In this document: piece by piece, positions 24,561 through 38,499 of the stretch | Numbering within the stretch: position 1 is the stretch's first letter | How the letters are laid out: every line of letters starts with the position of its first letter | From: Camarhynchus parvulus | Lineage: Eukaryota > Chordata > Aves > Passeriformes > Thraupidae | NCBI RefSeq assembly: GCF_901933205.1 | Contig: NC_044585.1 | Coordinates: 5,084,001 to 5,148,000, forward strand | Direction of reading: 5' to 3' | Length of the DNA: 64,000 nt | Notes under the pieces: generated by a model | Database searches by the model: none | Told to the model about the DNA's origin: nothing | Seen by the model: only the letters and a program-made list of their open reading frames with translations | Position numbers and translations under genes: made by a program

Positions 24561-27500
24561 GAGCACATTAGCAAGGGGAGGAGTCCCCAAATACAAACCA
24601 TTTGCTCAAGAGGATTTGATGCAAGTCAGAATTCCCACAGCAACAAAAATCAGAGGGAGGAATCCAATATAAGCAGTGTTTACTTCCACGACACATGCGG
24701 AGCTCCACAGACTCCCCTGTGCACACACCTCTGTGCTGATCAAAAATCATGGATAGAAACACGCACTTATACTTTCCATGACTTGTCTGAATGCATGTAA
24801 ATGCATATATGCATCTATATATGTATATATCCATGTAAATATACATATATACAGAAACTCTCTGTACCACATATAAGGTGCTCCCAAAAGTAATCTGCAC
24901 TTTCTCATACCTATATAACAATCATGGCAGAAGGAGAGCTGCAGAGAGTGGCTTTAATGAAAATTTAAGGCCACACTGACAGGGATTGAAGTATCTTCTG
25001 AATTTCTGCCACATACAGCCCTGCAACAAGAGGTTTCAGTAGCAGATGAAGGAGAGGTAGGAGCAGGGTTTTGATCCAAGGTACAAGGCATCAACCTCAA
25101 GCACTGCTGTCTCTTATTAAAAGCTGCTCCTACTGCCACCTAAGTTCCAGTGGAAATCTCCAAATTATTATAAAGTGACTAAGACTGAGATCTGAAACAG
25201 CCACAACAATTCCCTCTTGGGTGAGCATTACTGGGCCATTAGTCTTGAGTCCCTAGAAGATTAACCCTTTGGCTTTCATCATGTATCATGTCATCTCTGC
25301 TTCAGGCAGACACTCAGAAATGCATGCTAAGGAAAACAGCAGCATTCAAACTACAATTTTGGGTCTGAAAGATGGAAGAGAGAAAATAACCATTTTGTGG
25401 GGTTTGCTGACTTTCCTCTGTTACACTTGAGTAAAAAGAAAGTGAGAAACCACAGCAAATGTGCATAAAGTTCCATTTGAGAGGAACTTAGGCTTTAATA
25501 CAGATTTATGTCTCTTGGATTTTTCTTCTGAAAGAAACCCCCAACCAGCCAAGCTTATTAATATTTGATAGGAAAGTAATTTGGTAGAAACAGGCTCCAC
25601 AATCTTTTTAATTTAAACATCTAAATAACAACTTTGTTATTTTACTGTACAGTGACTCACAGTTGGAGCTGGGTTTTGCTGGGTCGTGTACAAGACACAG
25701 AAAGTCCAAAGTGAGACAGACCATACAACACTGTTGGTGGAGAGCTGGACAGTAGAAACCTTAGAGCCTCAGGAGCACTACTGGACCTGCAGACTGGGTT
25801 TTATAATGTTATTCTGAGGCCCATCAAGTATCAGCTGAGAAAATGTTTCAGGAGGGGAGCAGACGGATGAGGTGCTGCTGAGCTCTTGGAGAGACAGCAC
25901 AAGGCAGACAGAACCAGCCAGGCTCACTATGTCCAGGCAACAGCACCTCAATTAGTCTGACACACAGTTCACTTAAGAACACCAGAGAACAACTGTTGAT
26001 GTTACTGAACACTTCTGGCATCAGCATCACCTACTCCTGGTTCTGTGGTATTTGCCTCAATCTCTATGTTGACCACCTCCAGGATTCCTTGAGTTTCTGT
26101 TCATTTCTCCTCTGCACTGATGATTTTCATCATTGATGCACTAACAGAAATTTTAACCTACCATGGCAGAATAATGTCAACAGGTACCCAGAATATAAAG
26201 AGCACAAGCTGTTACAAAGTGTCTCTGTCTCTGTTCTAATAAAATATAGAATATATTTACAATATTAGAACTCACAAAATAATCTCACAGGACATGGATA
26301 GTTTTTCTATTTCCATTTCATTCTACGTGAGCTTCATTCAAAGTGTTACATGTAAATTAAAAATCAGTTCCAATAATATTGTCCTCTCAGAAAGGATAAG
26401 TTGTTATCAAATTCCTGATCCATATTTCACCATTTGAGATCCTGACCTTTTTCCCTACAAGGCATTTGTTCCATATATGACTTGTTCTGATTTTGAGCTA
26501 TGTTGTAACTACCCTGTAGGCCAGGATTTGCAAGCACTTCCCTAATACATGCAGACATTCCTAGCCCAGGGATATTCTAAGTTACTAAGTACATAGATGT
26601 CTGTGAAAGTTCTGATTCTTTGGGTGAAGCATAATATATGATTAATGCCTAATTAGCCCATTCATGGGTAATTCATGGTTAGATATTAACAAATGTAAGA
26701 ACAAACAAGAGCTATATGTTGAAGCTCTTAAATCATGGAGCTAAACATGTCATACAAAAAGGAGAATGCATGATTTATTCAGGAAGACAAACATGGAGCC
26801 AAGTGACCACTGGGCAGCACAGAGCATCCTCACTCCAAGAAACTAAGCTTCTCAATCACCCGAGAGAAGAACCAAATGCTTGATTGCCAGGCTAGAGGAC
26901 ACAGCAATGTGAGAAGATAAAGGTTTGTGACTTGTCTCTTCTGAATAGGTTCTTCATAGAAGAGAACAGGGCTATGTAACAAAAAGACAGACAGGCCCCC
27001 AAGACATTTTGACTTGAGAGTTCAACACACCAGAACATCTCACCAGATAGAGGACTAGACACTCCCAAGTACCCCCATATTTTTTTGGTCTGTGAGGGAG
27101 CTGGATGTCACCAACAGAGCCTGTGACACACTAGTATGTGCGCAGCCAAATGGAGACAAACACACCACGCAAGGACGAGGAGCATCTGAGAGTGCACACA
27201 GTCATTTCCAAACATTAGACCCCTCTTAGCAACATTGCTTCCCTGTATAAATCCAAAGGAATGATAGCATACAGGAAAGATGTCCCACAACAGAGGATCA
27301 TCCCTTATTTTATACAAGTACTTTATGCAAACTGGAAGAGTACAAAGAGGAATTTTATGAGCTCAACCCCACACCACCTCAAAGCCCAAAATAAGATTGT
27401 CACTCAACAAATGTTTGAATTATTCTGCACTTAAGTCAAGATCTAAGCAGTGGAATGAAGCTTTCCTGATCATATTTCATTATTTCTGAACCACACTTTC

Positions 27501-27954
27501 ATTCGGACACACAAATTTTATTCACTTTAGGGGATGGATGTTTGAGCAAGTCTTGCCCTACTGCCAAGCTATTTACAGAAGGACTGTTCATCAAGCAAAA
27601 AACCCATCTCTGAAGATCAAAAAAGGTTTTCCTTCAAATTTAGGTAACTGCTTCATATGCCAGTACAATTAACGTGTTTTTCTATAAAATTCCAGGAAGT
27701 AGAAACACCATAGAATTTCACTGAGCCACTGTAGAGCACAAATATATACACAAAGCCCCCCAAGCAAAGAGAAACCAGATGCAAACTGTATAAGCCTACT
27801 CATATTGGCAGAAATCTCTCCATATAAAGTGGTTGCTGAGCAATTGAAAACAATGAATACATTCCTAAAATATGCCTACTTGTGCATAATTCATGAACAG
27901 AAACAAGCACTAAATCCATTGGATAAATTGTGGACTATGAATTGTTTGCCCTGC
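24561..27954. other. Non-coding DNA with an AT-rich alternating stretch
   Basis: Mostly unique-looking sequence. At about 24789-24852 there is an alternating TGCATATA/TATACA low-complexity stretch with many small palindromes. No gene recognised. A homeodomain-type site, CTAATTAG, lies near 26650 next to a partial palindrome around ATTCATGG. Confidence 0.5.
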
Positions 27955-28080
27955 TCTAATTATAATTCCATTTCAGTCTACTAATGGCACCATAAACCAT
28001 TTGAGTTTCACCCTTGTGGTTTATTGCCTCATTAGCTCTCCTTTGAAGTAATTAATGCTTTGTCAATTTACCTGACTAGA
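27955..28080. promoter_or_regulatory. Candidate conserved regulatory element
   Basis: This CpG-free, AT-rich block carries clustered developmental motifs: TAATTAT, CTCATTAG, CCTTTGAAG (close to the SOX/TCF core) and GTAATTAATG. This texture is typical of vertebrate non-coding conserved elements. No open frame of note. The call rests on motif density only. Confidence 0.25.
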
Positions 28081-30586
28081 GCTCCCATGGTGGCTATGGG
28101 TGAGATCCAATGCACTCCATGCACCCAGCAGACCTGGGTGCCACTTCTCCCACTTCTGCTCGAGTGGGAGACTTCAAGCTCTTTGGGACTGGGGCTTTCT
28201 GTGCTCTCGTCTATACAACACCTCCCATAACAGCCCACACCTACATACATACCTGACTACCATTTTTGAAGGCTACCATAAAATTGACTTAAATCTAGGT
28301 ATGGATTACTGCATTTCTAGGACAATGGCATCAGGTAGAATTGTTGAAGGGAGGTATGTATTATCTGAGCCAGCACTTTGCAGTGATATTGTTTTCTCTC
28401 ACAAACCCTCTCATGTAAATAATCAGTAGATCTTGGGTTGATTTGTCTAAAGTTAATACCTTGAGCTTAGCTTCACTGAAAAAACCTCTTGTTTTCACAC
28501 ATCCCTCTCCTTTCATCAGCTAGCCAGAGATCTCCTTAGTCCAACAGAGGGCAATGCCAAGCCTGGGCACAAAATATACTTTAAAAAACATAGCAAGCCC
28601 CACTGTTGGATTTGAACTGGACCATACGTGAGAAATTCAATAAACATCATTTGTCAGAAGCCTTTGTCTGCTCACAGCTGTATTTATTTATAGGCTCCCT
28701 TGTTATTTATTGGTCCTTGTGCTCAATATAAAAGCTGTGCAAAGGAACAGTGGTCCTGATGCAGGGGGAAGGGAAGGCCAAGTGTTTTGCTGATTATACC
28801 AACACCAGAGTGTCTTTTCTAAGAACAAACAGGTGAGCATCTACTTCATCTCCTAGCCCCTTCCCATGGCCACTGAAACCAGTAACTGTCAAAGCCTAGT
28901 TCAAGTTACTTTCGATTTAGTTACAAACATCATTTTGAAGAACTCCACCAAGGAGGTCTCCAAACTTGAAGTGCTGTTGACTCTTCCTAAATGTAGACAC
29001 CCTGTGTAAATGTTAAAAACTACAGGATCTTGTCATCCAACATACAGGAACTTCTGTACCACAACCTTCTCCCGCCATTCAGTTTATCACATCTTCCACT
29101 GGGCAAAATAAAAGATGCAAAACTCAGCCAAGGTCACTGTGCTGAGAAGAATAAAGTAGCACAGTTCTGTGCCCTCTGCTCCTCTGCTTATTACCTGTTT
29201 TGTATTAGATCCTTGAATTCAAGTTTTCAAACTGTAGACGCAGACTGCTTAAAATTACTCTGAAGCCCGGGAACGTTATGGCCAAGGGGGCTGAACATCT
29301 TTGTTGCTAAATCTGCCTGTCCTCTCTGGTGGTTGAAATAAAACCTTGATAATGAGAAACCTAAAGTGATATTTTTGAACCATTTGGGGGCCGGGGGGGG
29401 AAGAAAAGGAAAAAAAAAAAGAGACAAACCTGGTCAGTTTGTTCCCAGCACAATATAATATAAACCTCAGAAAGAACTGCTGAGCATTTTAAAGGTGGGG
29501 TGGGAAGGGAATTTTCCAGACCTTTTCTTTATAACACACCAAAAAGAAAGTTAGGGCCCAAAAACATAAATTCTAACGTATGCATGAACACACACCCTAT
29601 GGACAATATTTAATTCTGCACACCCACAAAGAATACTCAGTACTTTATAGTTCTTTGCTTCAAAGAGTTGGATCCATGGTACAAATCAACATAGCCTTAT
29701 TATAGCTCCATTAACAATAAGTCATACCTGCTAAGGAACCAACCCATTAATTAATCAAACAAATTCATTTGGGGTTTCCACTAAGTATTATGTAGTAGTT
29801 TGAAAAATGAGCAGGACACAATAAAACAACCACATAGTTATCATTCCCTCAGCAAGTGTTTTAAATCTCGAGTGTTCTTCTCCTCATGCCCATTTACTGA
29901 ATATAGAAGCTGTAACAGAAACAATATTCATAAACTGAAAAAAGCTCAAGCTCAAGAGACACTCCACAATCTGTATTCTGAGGGAACAAAGAGAAAGTAA
30001 CAATTATATTGGATGTTATTTCTACCCAGAGAATCCTGAGCAGTGAAGAAATTTCCACATTACAGAACAAGAAAATCTTTTAAACTCTTCATCAGATGTG
30101 TAATTTCTTGTAAGATATTGTTGCCTTGCCAGTGGACTGTTCCCATTTGAAGAGTCATTAAATACCCTTAAAGCAGATGCTGATTGCCCTCAAAAGCAAA
30201 GAGTTTGGAAAAAACACTGGTTGGAAATATGCTATCTGAAAATCTAGACATGCTCCCAATGAGGTACACAGCAACCTCAGCTACCAGTGGATCAGGTCAG
30301 ATGAGCTACTCCCATGGGCCAGATGCTGGTGTGTCTCATGAAAATCCACTGCAACTCCACTGCAGAAATGGACAACATTCCAGAGGTATCCTAATGGGGC
30401 TAAGATCATAGACCTGCCTTCTGCTAAGAAACTGGTTTGGCTTACTTTATATACATCCCATTGAATATGAATTACATCTCTCTGCCATTCCATTCCCATT
30501 AAACTGATTTCCATGAAATGCAATCCTTGTTTCTTAAGGATTATGGATTTCTTTTTGGCCAAAATACGTCTTGTTTTTCTGGAGAC
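28081..30586. other. Unique non-coding DNA with small hairpin and A-rich run
   Basis: It contains a perfect 9-bp hairpin (TCTCCCACT at 28146-28154, AGTGGGAGA at 28163-28171). At about 28660-28740 there is an AT-rich block with TATTTATTTATAGG and CAATATAAAAGC, resembling a core-promoter or enhancer sequence. A G-rich/A-rich simple stretch lies at about 29386-29421. No coding gene recognised. Confidence 0.45.
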
Positions 30587-30744
30587 TTAGTGACAGTTCC
30601 TGCATTCCCTACTGCTTGTATCCGTTGGCAGAAATTGGCAGCAACACACAAGTATTCTTTGGCTAGGGTAGAAGGGCAAGAGCACTGTTTGAAGAAACAC
30701 TGGCTGGTAAAGCTTCATGTTGTCCTTGGCAGGTGTGCATTTTG
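30587..30744 (-). CDS. Candidate terminal exon of an unidentified gene (speculative)
   Basis: On the minus strand an acceptor (CTTTTGTTTCAG) precedes an open segment that begins in phase 1 (2 bases, then AAA TGC) and runs about 51 codons to a TAA. The peptide is cysteine-containing, with CCC and a C-x2-C near its end (RECRNC). Its phase fits the exon-like segment at 30998-31234, with a 253-base putative intron starting GTAAGA. No family was recognised for this piece. It could be a chance open segment; splicing evidence is absent. Confidence 0.15.
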
Positions 30745-30997
30745 CTGAAACAAAAGGCTTAGGCACGCTCTGCCAGAGCAGTGTGGCCTGTGATGTTATT
30801 TGGAAAGGGAGGCAGCAGAAGGCCCTGGTGTGTTTGCTCAACAGGAGAAAGGACTCACTTTACAAAGCTTGATTCTGGGCTTGTAAACACTGTGGCACAG
30901 ACAGCAATGACAGGCTTTTCCTCCATGAATTACCAAATCCAAGGCATTCCCAGTGATGCCCAGCAGAAAGGGAACCCCTGGAGTGATGGAATCTTAC

Positions 30998-31234
30998 AGG
31001 CATGGCTATCCTGGTTCACACACGCTACTTCAAATGCCAAATAATGTCTACGTTCTCCATAGCACAAATCTGCTTTCAGAATGAACCTTTGAGTCAATGT
31101 GGCACTTTCCATCACTAAGTCAGGAGCTGCCCAGCATGAGTCCACTACAGAGAATTTAGAATTGCCCCTTCCCATATCTGCAAAACTGATGCGTAAATTC
31201 ACAATTGCATGGTTTTGAAAGACAGTCACAGGAT
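30998..31234 (-). CDS. Candidate exon, possible ZP-domain-like fragment (speculative)
   Basis: This minus-strand open segment of 237 bases (79 codons) is bounded by TTTTTCTCTTTGTTTTTAAG and the donor GTAAGA. Both ends are in phase 1, as is typical of exons encoding extracellular modules. The peptide contains VVDSCWAAPD and, 11 residues further on, RFILKADLC. That spacing and composition recall the ZP-C subdomain signature (hydrophobic strand, then D-x-C-W-A-T-P, then a conserved region ending in G-C-P). It departs from it in having A for T and lacking the GCP motif. It could be a diverged ZP gene, a relic of one, or a coincidence. Confidence 0.22.
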
Positions 31235-32762
31235 CTTAAAAACAAAGAGAAAAATAAATGAAGAGCAAGCAGCACTTTTGGATTCCAAAAGAACGAAGTA
31301 GGAACTATTTTCACCCACGTTCTTTTTTTTTCAACCATTACCATACTTAGGGAACACACTTTCAGGCTATTCTCTACCATGATCAAGACCAGCAATATGA
31401 CCCTTTAGTTAATGATAAGGTTTTAATGAAATTCCAAAGTATGACACACCCAAAGTACTGAAAGATTTAATAACACTAAGGCAGAGGCAAAACTAACATC
31501 ACTTTTTCTTGTCAAGCCAAAAGAGATGACAGTAGCTCACGTGGACTTAATTTTATTTGGTTTGCATACCCTGCAGGGCAATTAAATCATTCAGTTTGCA
31601 GGCTGAACACTGCATGAAACTGTACACAAGACAGATTCTTGACTGAAATTACATGAAAGTTATACACGGAAAGATCTGAGCTTGGGGCTTCAGGTGCAAT
31701 CTTGTAACCTAACTTTGTCTTCTGCTAGTACTGGGAAAAGATGTCAGAAAACAGGACAACAGTGCAAGAGGAGCTGGAAATAAATCCATTAAGGTGGATA
31801 ATATCACTGTACTACTTTTTCCACCAGGAGCTGTTGTCTGTGCTTTATCCACCAGGGAATTAAACGTCTTAGATTAGACAGTGAATAATTCTCCACTGGA
31901 AATTACAAGGGCAAGAGGATGCAGAGTACAAGAGCAAAAGCTCAAGCTGTCAATTTAATCTGCATGCAGTTGCCAGTGGATTTTTAATGACCCCCCCCAA
32001 AGCAGTGGCCGCTGTTTGAAGTCTTTTTTTAATAACAGCAATTGCCAGTCATCAGTGTGTTTACTTGTCAAACAAACAACACTGTTTGGTTTAGGGTTTT
32101 TTTGTACAGAGGGAGGGATGGAGACCTGGAGACTACTATCATCCCTGTTATTCAGAATATCAGATGCTGTCACAAAGTATGCAGACATTAATATTGGTTT
32201 TCTGGACCTCTTGTAGCAAACAGCACAAAGGATTCTAATATATTTTAGTGCCAGCCACTACCAGTAATGTTATTAAAAATAAGTGTACTAATATAGCACT
32301 TATTTTGTCCTTTTCAGCACCCTACTTTTAAGCTATCACTTGTTGCTGGAAGAAAGCAGATGAAAGAGTTCATTTACCACCATGTTAAGCCAGCCTCAAA
32401 TACGATGTTTGGCAAAGGTTTCTTAACGAGATGTTTAAGGAAGCAGATCCAGCAGCAGAATGAACTTGCAAGCAGTTAGTGTCATAATGCCTTGTGTGAG
32501 TCAGAGATCTCTTTGTCTGAAGGCTTAAGATCCTTTTGTCTGAAGAAAAGACTTACGCACACATTTTCAAAAGTAGCAAAGTAATTAAAAGACAAGTTCC
32601 TTTTGAATTCATCAGCCCACACCCCACAAGCCACTTCTTACCTATCTCCTCCCTACAGTTACTTACATTATTGATTACAATTAGCTAAATGAAGTCCTTT
32701 TGGATATAGGTTTGCAAATAACCCACCTCTCCCCACGCCTGTACCTTGACTTTACTGCTTAC
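31235..32762. other. Putative intron or non-coding interval
   Basis: The stretch between the two exon-like minus-strand segments has no recognisable repeat. At 31800-31860 it carries TCCACCAGG twice, and near 32025-32095 an AT-rich block with a GTTTACTTGTC forkhead-like site and nearby AAACAAAC. Nothing coding was seen. Confidence 0.35.
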
Positions 32763-32903
32763 AAGCAGCTGAGAGAGGATAGTAAACAAATATGTTTCTT
32801 GGGGTAAGAAGAGAGCAGAGTGGGACGATCCCAAGGTTAATGCTTTCCCAGGAAAATGTTAACCAAACCCTGTAAACAGAAGTTCCACAGTGCATTTCAG
32901 TGT
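32763..32903 (-). CDS. Candidate upstream exon in the same phase (speculative)
   Basis: On the minus strand, CAGCTCTTCTCTTACAG precedes an open 141-base segment that ends at the donor GTAAGC. It starts and ends in phase 1, so it can be joined in frame to 30998-31234 across a 1.5 kb putative intron. The 47-codon peptide includes DTEMHCGTSVYRVWLTF and a second cysteine. A cysteine-led strand is also how ZP-N subdomains begin, but the similarity is too weak to claim. No start codon exon or signal peptide was found further upstream. Confidence 0.15.
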
Positions 32904-35900
32904 CTGTAAGAGAAGAGCTGGTGGCCAAGCTAAGAGGCATAGAGTGCAAATAGCAAGGAAAATTGCATCTGAGGGAATGGCTAAAACCTCACGAACTATT
33001 AATTCAGACATGCCATAGTCCAATATATTAAACATATTTATACATTCATCTCTACTGAAAACAGTAAGAGCCAGGTACCTGATTATATTCAAAGAACTGG
33101 GCTTCTATCTACTGATTTTTAGTTAGACTCAAACTCGTGTGTTGCTCAAGGGAACCTGGAGCCTGGGGAAAATTAGCTGGGTGCCCTTGAAAAGGTAGCT
33201 CTGCTCAACCTTTAGCAAAAAAAAGGGTCAGATGGGAGGTAGCAAGGAACCATGGCATTCAACAGGAGCTGTGTAGAACAAAGCGTGCAGGTGAATGCAC
33301 TGGAAGCTGGTTTTTATTCAGAGGATCCAAGGCATTCTTTTGGTATGAGAATACTGCTACTGACAATACACCTCCTCACTGGGCAGCATGGAGAGAGAAC
33401 CAGTCCTTGCCTGGACCACCCAGCCTTGCAACACTTTCCTTCACTCACAGAGATTGGATCCTTCAGACACTGAGGCTGAGTGCTACAAAACCCCCAGGCA
33501 CTAGGTCAGCTTCTACGGGGAGGCTGAGTTCCTAGCAGCCAGTGTGAGGAACAAGGAGGTTCACATGACACAGGTCCCACAAAATCCTCCACTTTTCTTT
33601 GTCTCAGTCATGGCTTCTGCTGACTCTGCATCCAGCTGCCCCTCCTGCAGCACAGAGACATTCTAACATTCCTTAAGCCTTCTTCCAAATGACTTTGTGA
33701 GGCATGGAGACTGCTATTAATTGCACATTTTGAAATTCTACAAAGTACAGGAATTGCCCTTCATGTCTAACAAATACCTGAGTAAAACAAACCTTTTGTG
33801 GGCAGCTGTGAAATATCTCAACCACCACAAAATATTAATAATAATCCTTTATTGTCACAAACAGAACAGCCCATCCATTCATAAGGATCAAGTGTGTGGA
33901 ATGGTGCAGAGAAAGTACATCTCTTGGGGCACTAAGAGGTGGTTCTGCAACTGTGAGGAGAAATGAGAAAGGAACAACACAGCCAGCAGTTCTCTTGGCA
34001 AACCTCAACTTTAACTAGAGTGTTTGCTGTGCCAGAGGCAAGGTGGCAATCACACCATTTCCTTGCCTTGCAGGGGTGTGAGGTGAGCTAGTTAATGTCT
34101 GCAGAGTACAAAGTCAAAGCTGACTATTATTGCTGGGGTATTACGTCCCACCAAGTTTCTCTACGCAGTAGGACAGGGAACACTGAGTGGAAAATTGCAA
34201 ATGTAATAGCTGAAGTTATTCATTTTACAAGTTACCTCAATGTTTTTCTTTTCAGCTGTCAAAGTGCTTTATAAAAAGCAGCTCAGCTAAGCAACTCTCA
34301 CCCTCTACAATTTGGTTTTGTTTGCTTGCTAACCTGGAAATGGGCATCTCTTGTCTTTATTTCATTTCCAAGTCAAGCCTGAAAAGAAAAATGCTCAAAG
34401 AAAAATCCTGTAATTACCAGATCTGATTTTAATTTGAACTTTTGCTTCATTTGTATGGTACCAACAACTTCTGAAATTCAATGAAAATAATGTAATTACA
34501 ATTTATATGGAAGAATGAGAGGGAAAGTCTTTAAGTGGGCACATATATGATGGACTGTATGTCCATAAGAGAAAAAAAGTACTTACAGGATTAATGCAGA
34601 GTCATAGGAACAGTAATATATGAACCGGCTTTCCTGAAGAATCCAGCCTCCATTTGGGCATTATAATAAGTGGCTAGATTTTCAAAACTCCCTAGCTTCC
34701 ACCATGCTGAGCAATTTTGATTATCTGGCCATAAAAATGTCTCAGTGAGAACTGCTGGGTGCCAAGCACTTTTGGAAATCTGGGCTCAATTGTGGGCTCT
34801 GAGTATTTGAGAAACCACTAGTTCCAAATGTAAATAGTGGTTGTATGAAGCAATGAGTGAAAGTCATATAAGAAGCATATATGTGTCTGAAAGTATGTGT
34901 ATTTTCTTGGCTTCCCTTAAACATCTAATCGGTATCCTACTCCTGCATGTTACCATGCAAAAAGACACAATCATGTTGCAAGTCTTTCTTCTGAAATGAA
35001 AACAAACCTCAGAATTCAACTGTGTCCTAAATAAGTTCTGCTTCAATGCATAATCTCACAGGAAAACTGTGAGGATGCTCCTTAATTTTCTGTATTCATC
35101 CAAATTATGCAGGATGGTGCCAGTAGAGGATAAACTTACTTACTATTGCAGGAGGAGTCATAAAGTCATTAAGAGCTAGACTATGATGGACAAGTTCATC
35201 ACATATCTGAAAGACACTTCCTTTCCAATCCCACCAGAAAAAGCAAATACATAAAAGAAATAATATGATTGGAAACAACAAACACTGAAGTCTATCACAC
35301 CAGTGAGTGCATGTTTATGAGCCAAGCAAGGCCTGCACCAGTGCTTTTTTTAGCCACCATGAGCCTGTGTGGATTTGCTTTGCAGTTACCTGGTTGCCTC
35401 AGACACCAGCTCACCACAGCCCAACTTCTCTGGACAGGTCTGGTAAAGCCAACTCTTTCAGCAGTGACACTCAAAATTTGTCAGTCATCACGCCTTTGTT
35501 CTGAGCTATTTAACCAAAATGGAACAGAAAGAGCATCATGTGATCTAGATGGCCAGTGGGATAAAAAATTTGAATACTTAAGGAAAAAAGTCTCTGAAAA
35601 CTGTTTTTAAACAACTTACAGCTTGAAGTATATTCATATGCAATATTTGTTAGTGTTTTTCAGTGATAAGTATAATTATATAAATAGTTGTGGAATATAG
35701 ATTGATGAGATTTGACAAAATCGTCAACATTTTTCTTAAAAATAGTTTTCCCAGCTCAATTTGCAGCTGTATTACAATAATATTGTACTTATCTCCATCA
35801 GCTTTAATAATCTACAAGAAAGTGAGTAAATACCAGTTGATGCAGAAAGCTGCAAAGCATTTGCAGTCACTTTATGAAGAGATACTTTCTACTAACCCTA

Positions 35901-38499
35901 CATGCCAGTCACTTTGATTTTGTGAAAAAAAGTGTTGCTCAGTGCCCCAAGGGACTCTGCAGCTTCATACAGATGCTGCTAATCTCAATGGTCAGGCCAG
36001 AATCACAAAAAGAAATCAAACTCCCCACACAGACAGAGCATCATTAAACATTAAATTAAGCTGGCATTAATTAGCAAAGCATTGGTTAGTAATTTAATGA
36101 GAAAGATGGAAAAAGAGAAAAGGAGGTAAAACAGGAAAACAAAAGTTGAGTGGTAAAAGAAAGAGCGGCATGAAACATTTTCTTCAATTGCTTTTGATGC
36201 TTTTAGAAGAGAATACACAATTCAATGAAGTAATGTGAACAAAGAGTATATTTTTGTTCCAATAAATGCTTCATTTCCCTCAAATCTGGATAGCAATGCT
36301 TCCTCTTTCAAAAGTGCCTCTTATTGACTGGTCATAGTTAATCCCCTCATTTTTAGGTGACTTTGCTGAAGGGGGTGGAGGGGAATCAAGGAAAAGTGTT
36401 TTGTTACTTATTTTACTTCCCTCACTGTTCTCCAAGAGCTTATGAGAAGTGTATTTTTACCTGTACCAAGCTTTCCAACAACTGTGATTTAAATGTGCTA
36501 ATGGAAATGCTGGAAAAAAATTGGCAACTTTTAAGAGTGTGACTAGTTCTAAATTAAAACAATGAAACTTCTGTGGTGAAAGCCTTGGCCAGGGTTTGTT
36601 TGCTCCCCTCTCCTCCACTCTCCAGCCCCTGTCTCTCCTCCTCTTCAGGTGCTTAAGAAATCAAGTGGCTGTTTTGTGCTCCAATGTAGCAGCTCATAAG
36701 ACAAATGGATCAGATAGTGCAGATTATACCCTTTAGGCCTTTACAACCCAAACCATTTTTTTCCTTTTTAACTGTATAAGGCAAACATTTCTTCAAAGTA
36801 CAACTGTTAAGCTACACCAAACCCCTCTCATCTGTATCAGTCAGAGAGCAAGAATCATATGCCAGAAGAGGATTGGTGCACTTCCACTCACCAGATTTAA
36901 TGAGGATGAGAAACTGTCTGAAGTTCAAGTGTGCAAAGCATTTGGAAATTTTCTCTTACTACTGCTGTAAACCATTCTGAGTATGGACTGTTGGACAGAA
37001 AGGGCTTCTAGACAGCAGCATGACCTCATTCATGTGTGGAGTGACCCAGCAAGCAATCCAAGTGTTCTCCACAATCCAAGACAAGCTGGGCTCATGGTGC
37101 CTGCTCAAATCCCTGTGTAGTGTGAGACAACCTACATGGGAGCTCAATACAGCAGCTGCTTCTCCCACACCAGTGAATATTCAGCAACTGCAGCAAAACT
37201 ACAATTCCAGAAAGGCTGTTGAATGTCAGGAAATCCTGGGCAAACAGGCAAAGCACAAAGTTCCTTTTCATTTATAAACAACATTTCAGGACAATTCAGA
37301 TATATGGTAGCCCACATTGACAGTTATAGGGCACAGATTACAAATGATCACCACTTGAAAAAAGGAGCCCTTGGCAGCCCAGCATGGACAGTCCTCATGT
37401 GCTTTTTTGGCACAAGTAAACATGCTCGCACTGTGCTCCATTCTGCACAGATAGCCAGATTATCAGAACAGCTAAGCTGTCTTTTAGGGTGACTAGACAT
37501 ATTATTGGAATCTGATGTGTCCTGGATGGAGAAAATATTTTGAATCCTTATTTATTTGCCCAGGTGAGAAGTGAAGCCTTCAGAAAATGTGCTTCCCCAA
37601 CACCAGATCGCAGTCAGAAACATACTTTGCTTTTGGCATCAGACAAGACAAAACTTTAAAATCAGGCCTTGCTAGTACTAATTTAGTTTCCAATTTCTAC
37701 TGGACCAGAATGTCTAAGATAAACCATCAGTTTATTTTGTTTCACTTCTTTGCTACTTTTTGCACTGAATTGCCTTGCAAGTCCTCTAGAAGGGAAAGGG
37801 TCAAGAGGCAGGTTATTAGGCATTCTCGCAGTTCAGAGCTAGTCTGTTTTATCCTAGAAGGAGCTGCGTTTTAGCAGTGACTGATAGAATGTATCATATC
37901 TAATCCTATCCAGAGTGGCTACAGTACCTTCTCAGCAGGGAATTTTGAGGAAGCAGCTACTCCCAGGATGGCTGAGCAGAAGCTGTGAGCGGAAGCTACA
38001 GAGTTTCACATCCCTTTCATTTGGTGAAGACCTACAGAGACGCAAAAATTCACACAGTTGCTCCCAGCATTGCACACCACAGACTTCCAGCAAGGAAAAG
38101 AGAACAGATCTCTTCCCTCTTCCCTGTCCGTGCCTTTATTATGAACTTTTCACACACAGACCTCACCAGATTCCATGGGGTTAAACTTGCAAGTAATTTC
38201 TATCTAAAGTGCCTGTGAATATATGAATCTATTTTTCTTAAAACCTGGTCGCACTACTCACAAAAGTGAGCAAATTTACTGGCAAGTATTTTTTACATGT
38301 CAACATAATCATGCCTATATCACTAAACAAAAAATCACATGCACAGAAAAGTGATCTGCCTATCACAGCAGCCTGGTGACAATTTGTTTCTTTTAATTTA
38401 GCTTTGTTTCATCTTTATCTCAAGAAAACAAAAAATACATTTATCATCTCTGTACATTCTTTCATCTCAGACATGCTAGGTCAGAGTCATAATGCTGAG
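32904..38499. other. Unique non-coding DNA
   Basis: No genes or known repeats recognised over 5.6 kb. A homeodomain-site-rich block at about 36036-36110 (CATTAAATTAAGC, CATTAATTAGC, GTAATTTAATG) resembles a developmental enhancer. Other frames are short and uninformative; the longest, at 35269-35610, has no motif. Confidence 0.5.

Noticed and set aside
24873..24905. Possible mariner-type terminal repeat (GCTCCCAAAAGTAATCTGC)
   Set aside because: It resembles mariner ends in wording, but no inverted partner end or transposase remnant was found nearby.
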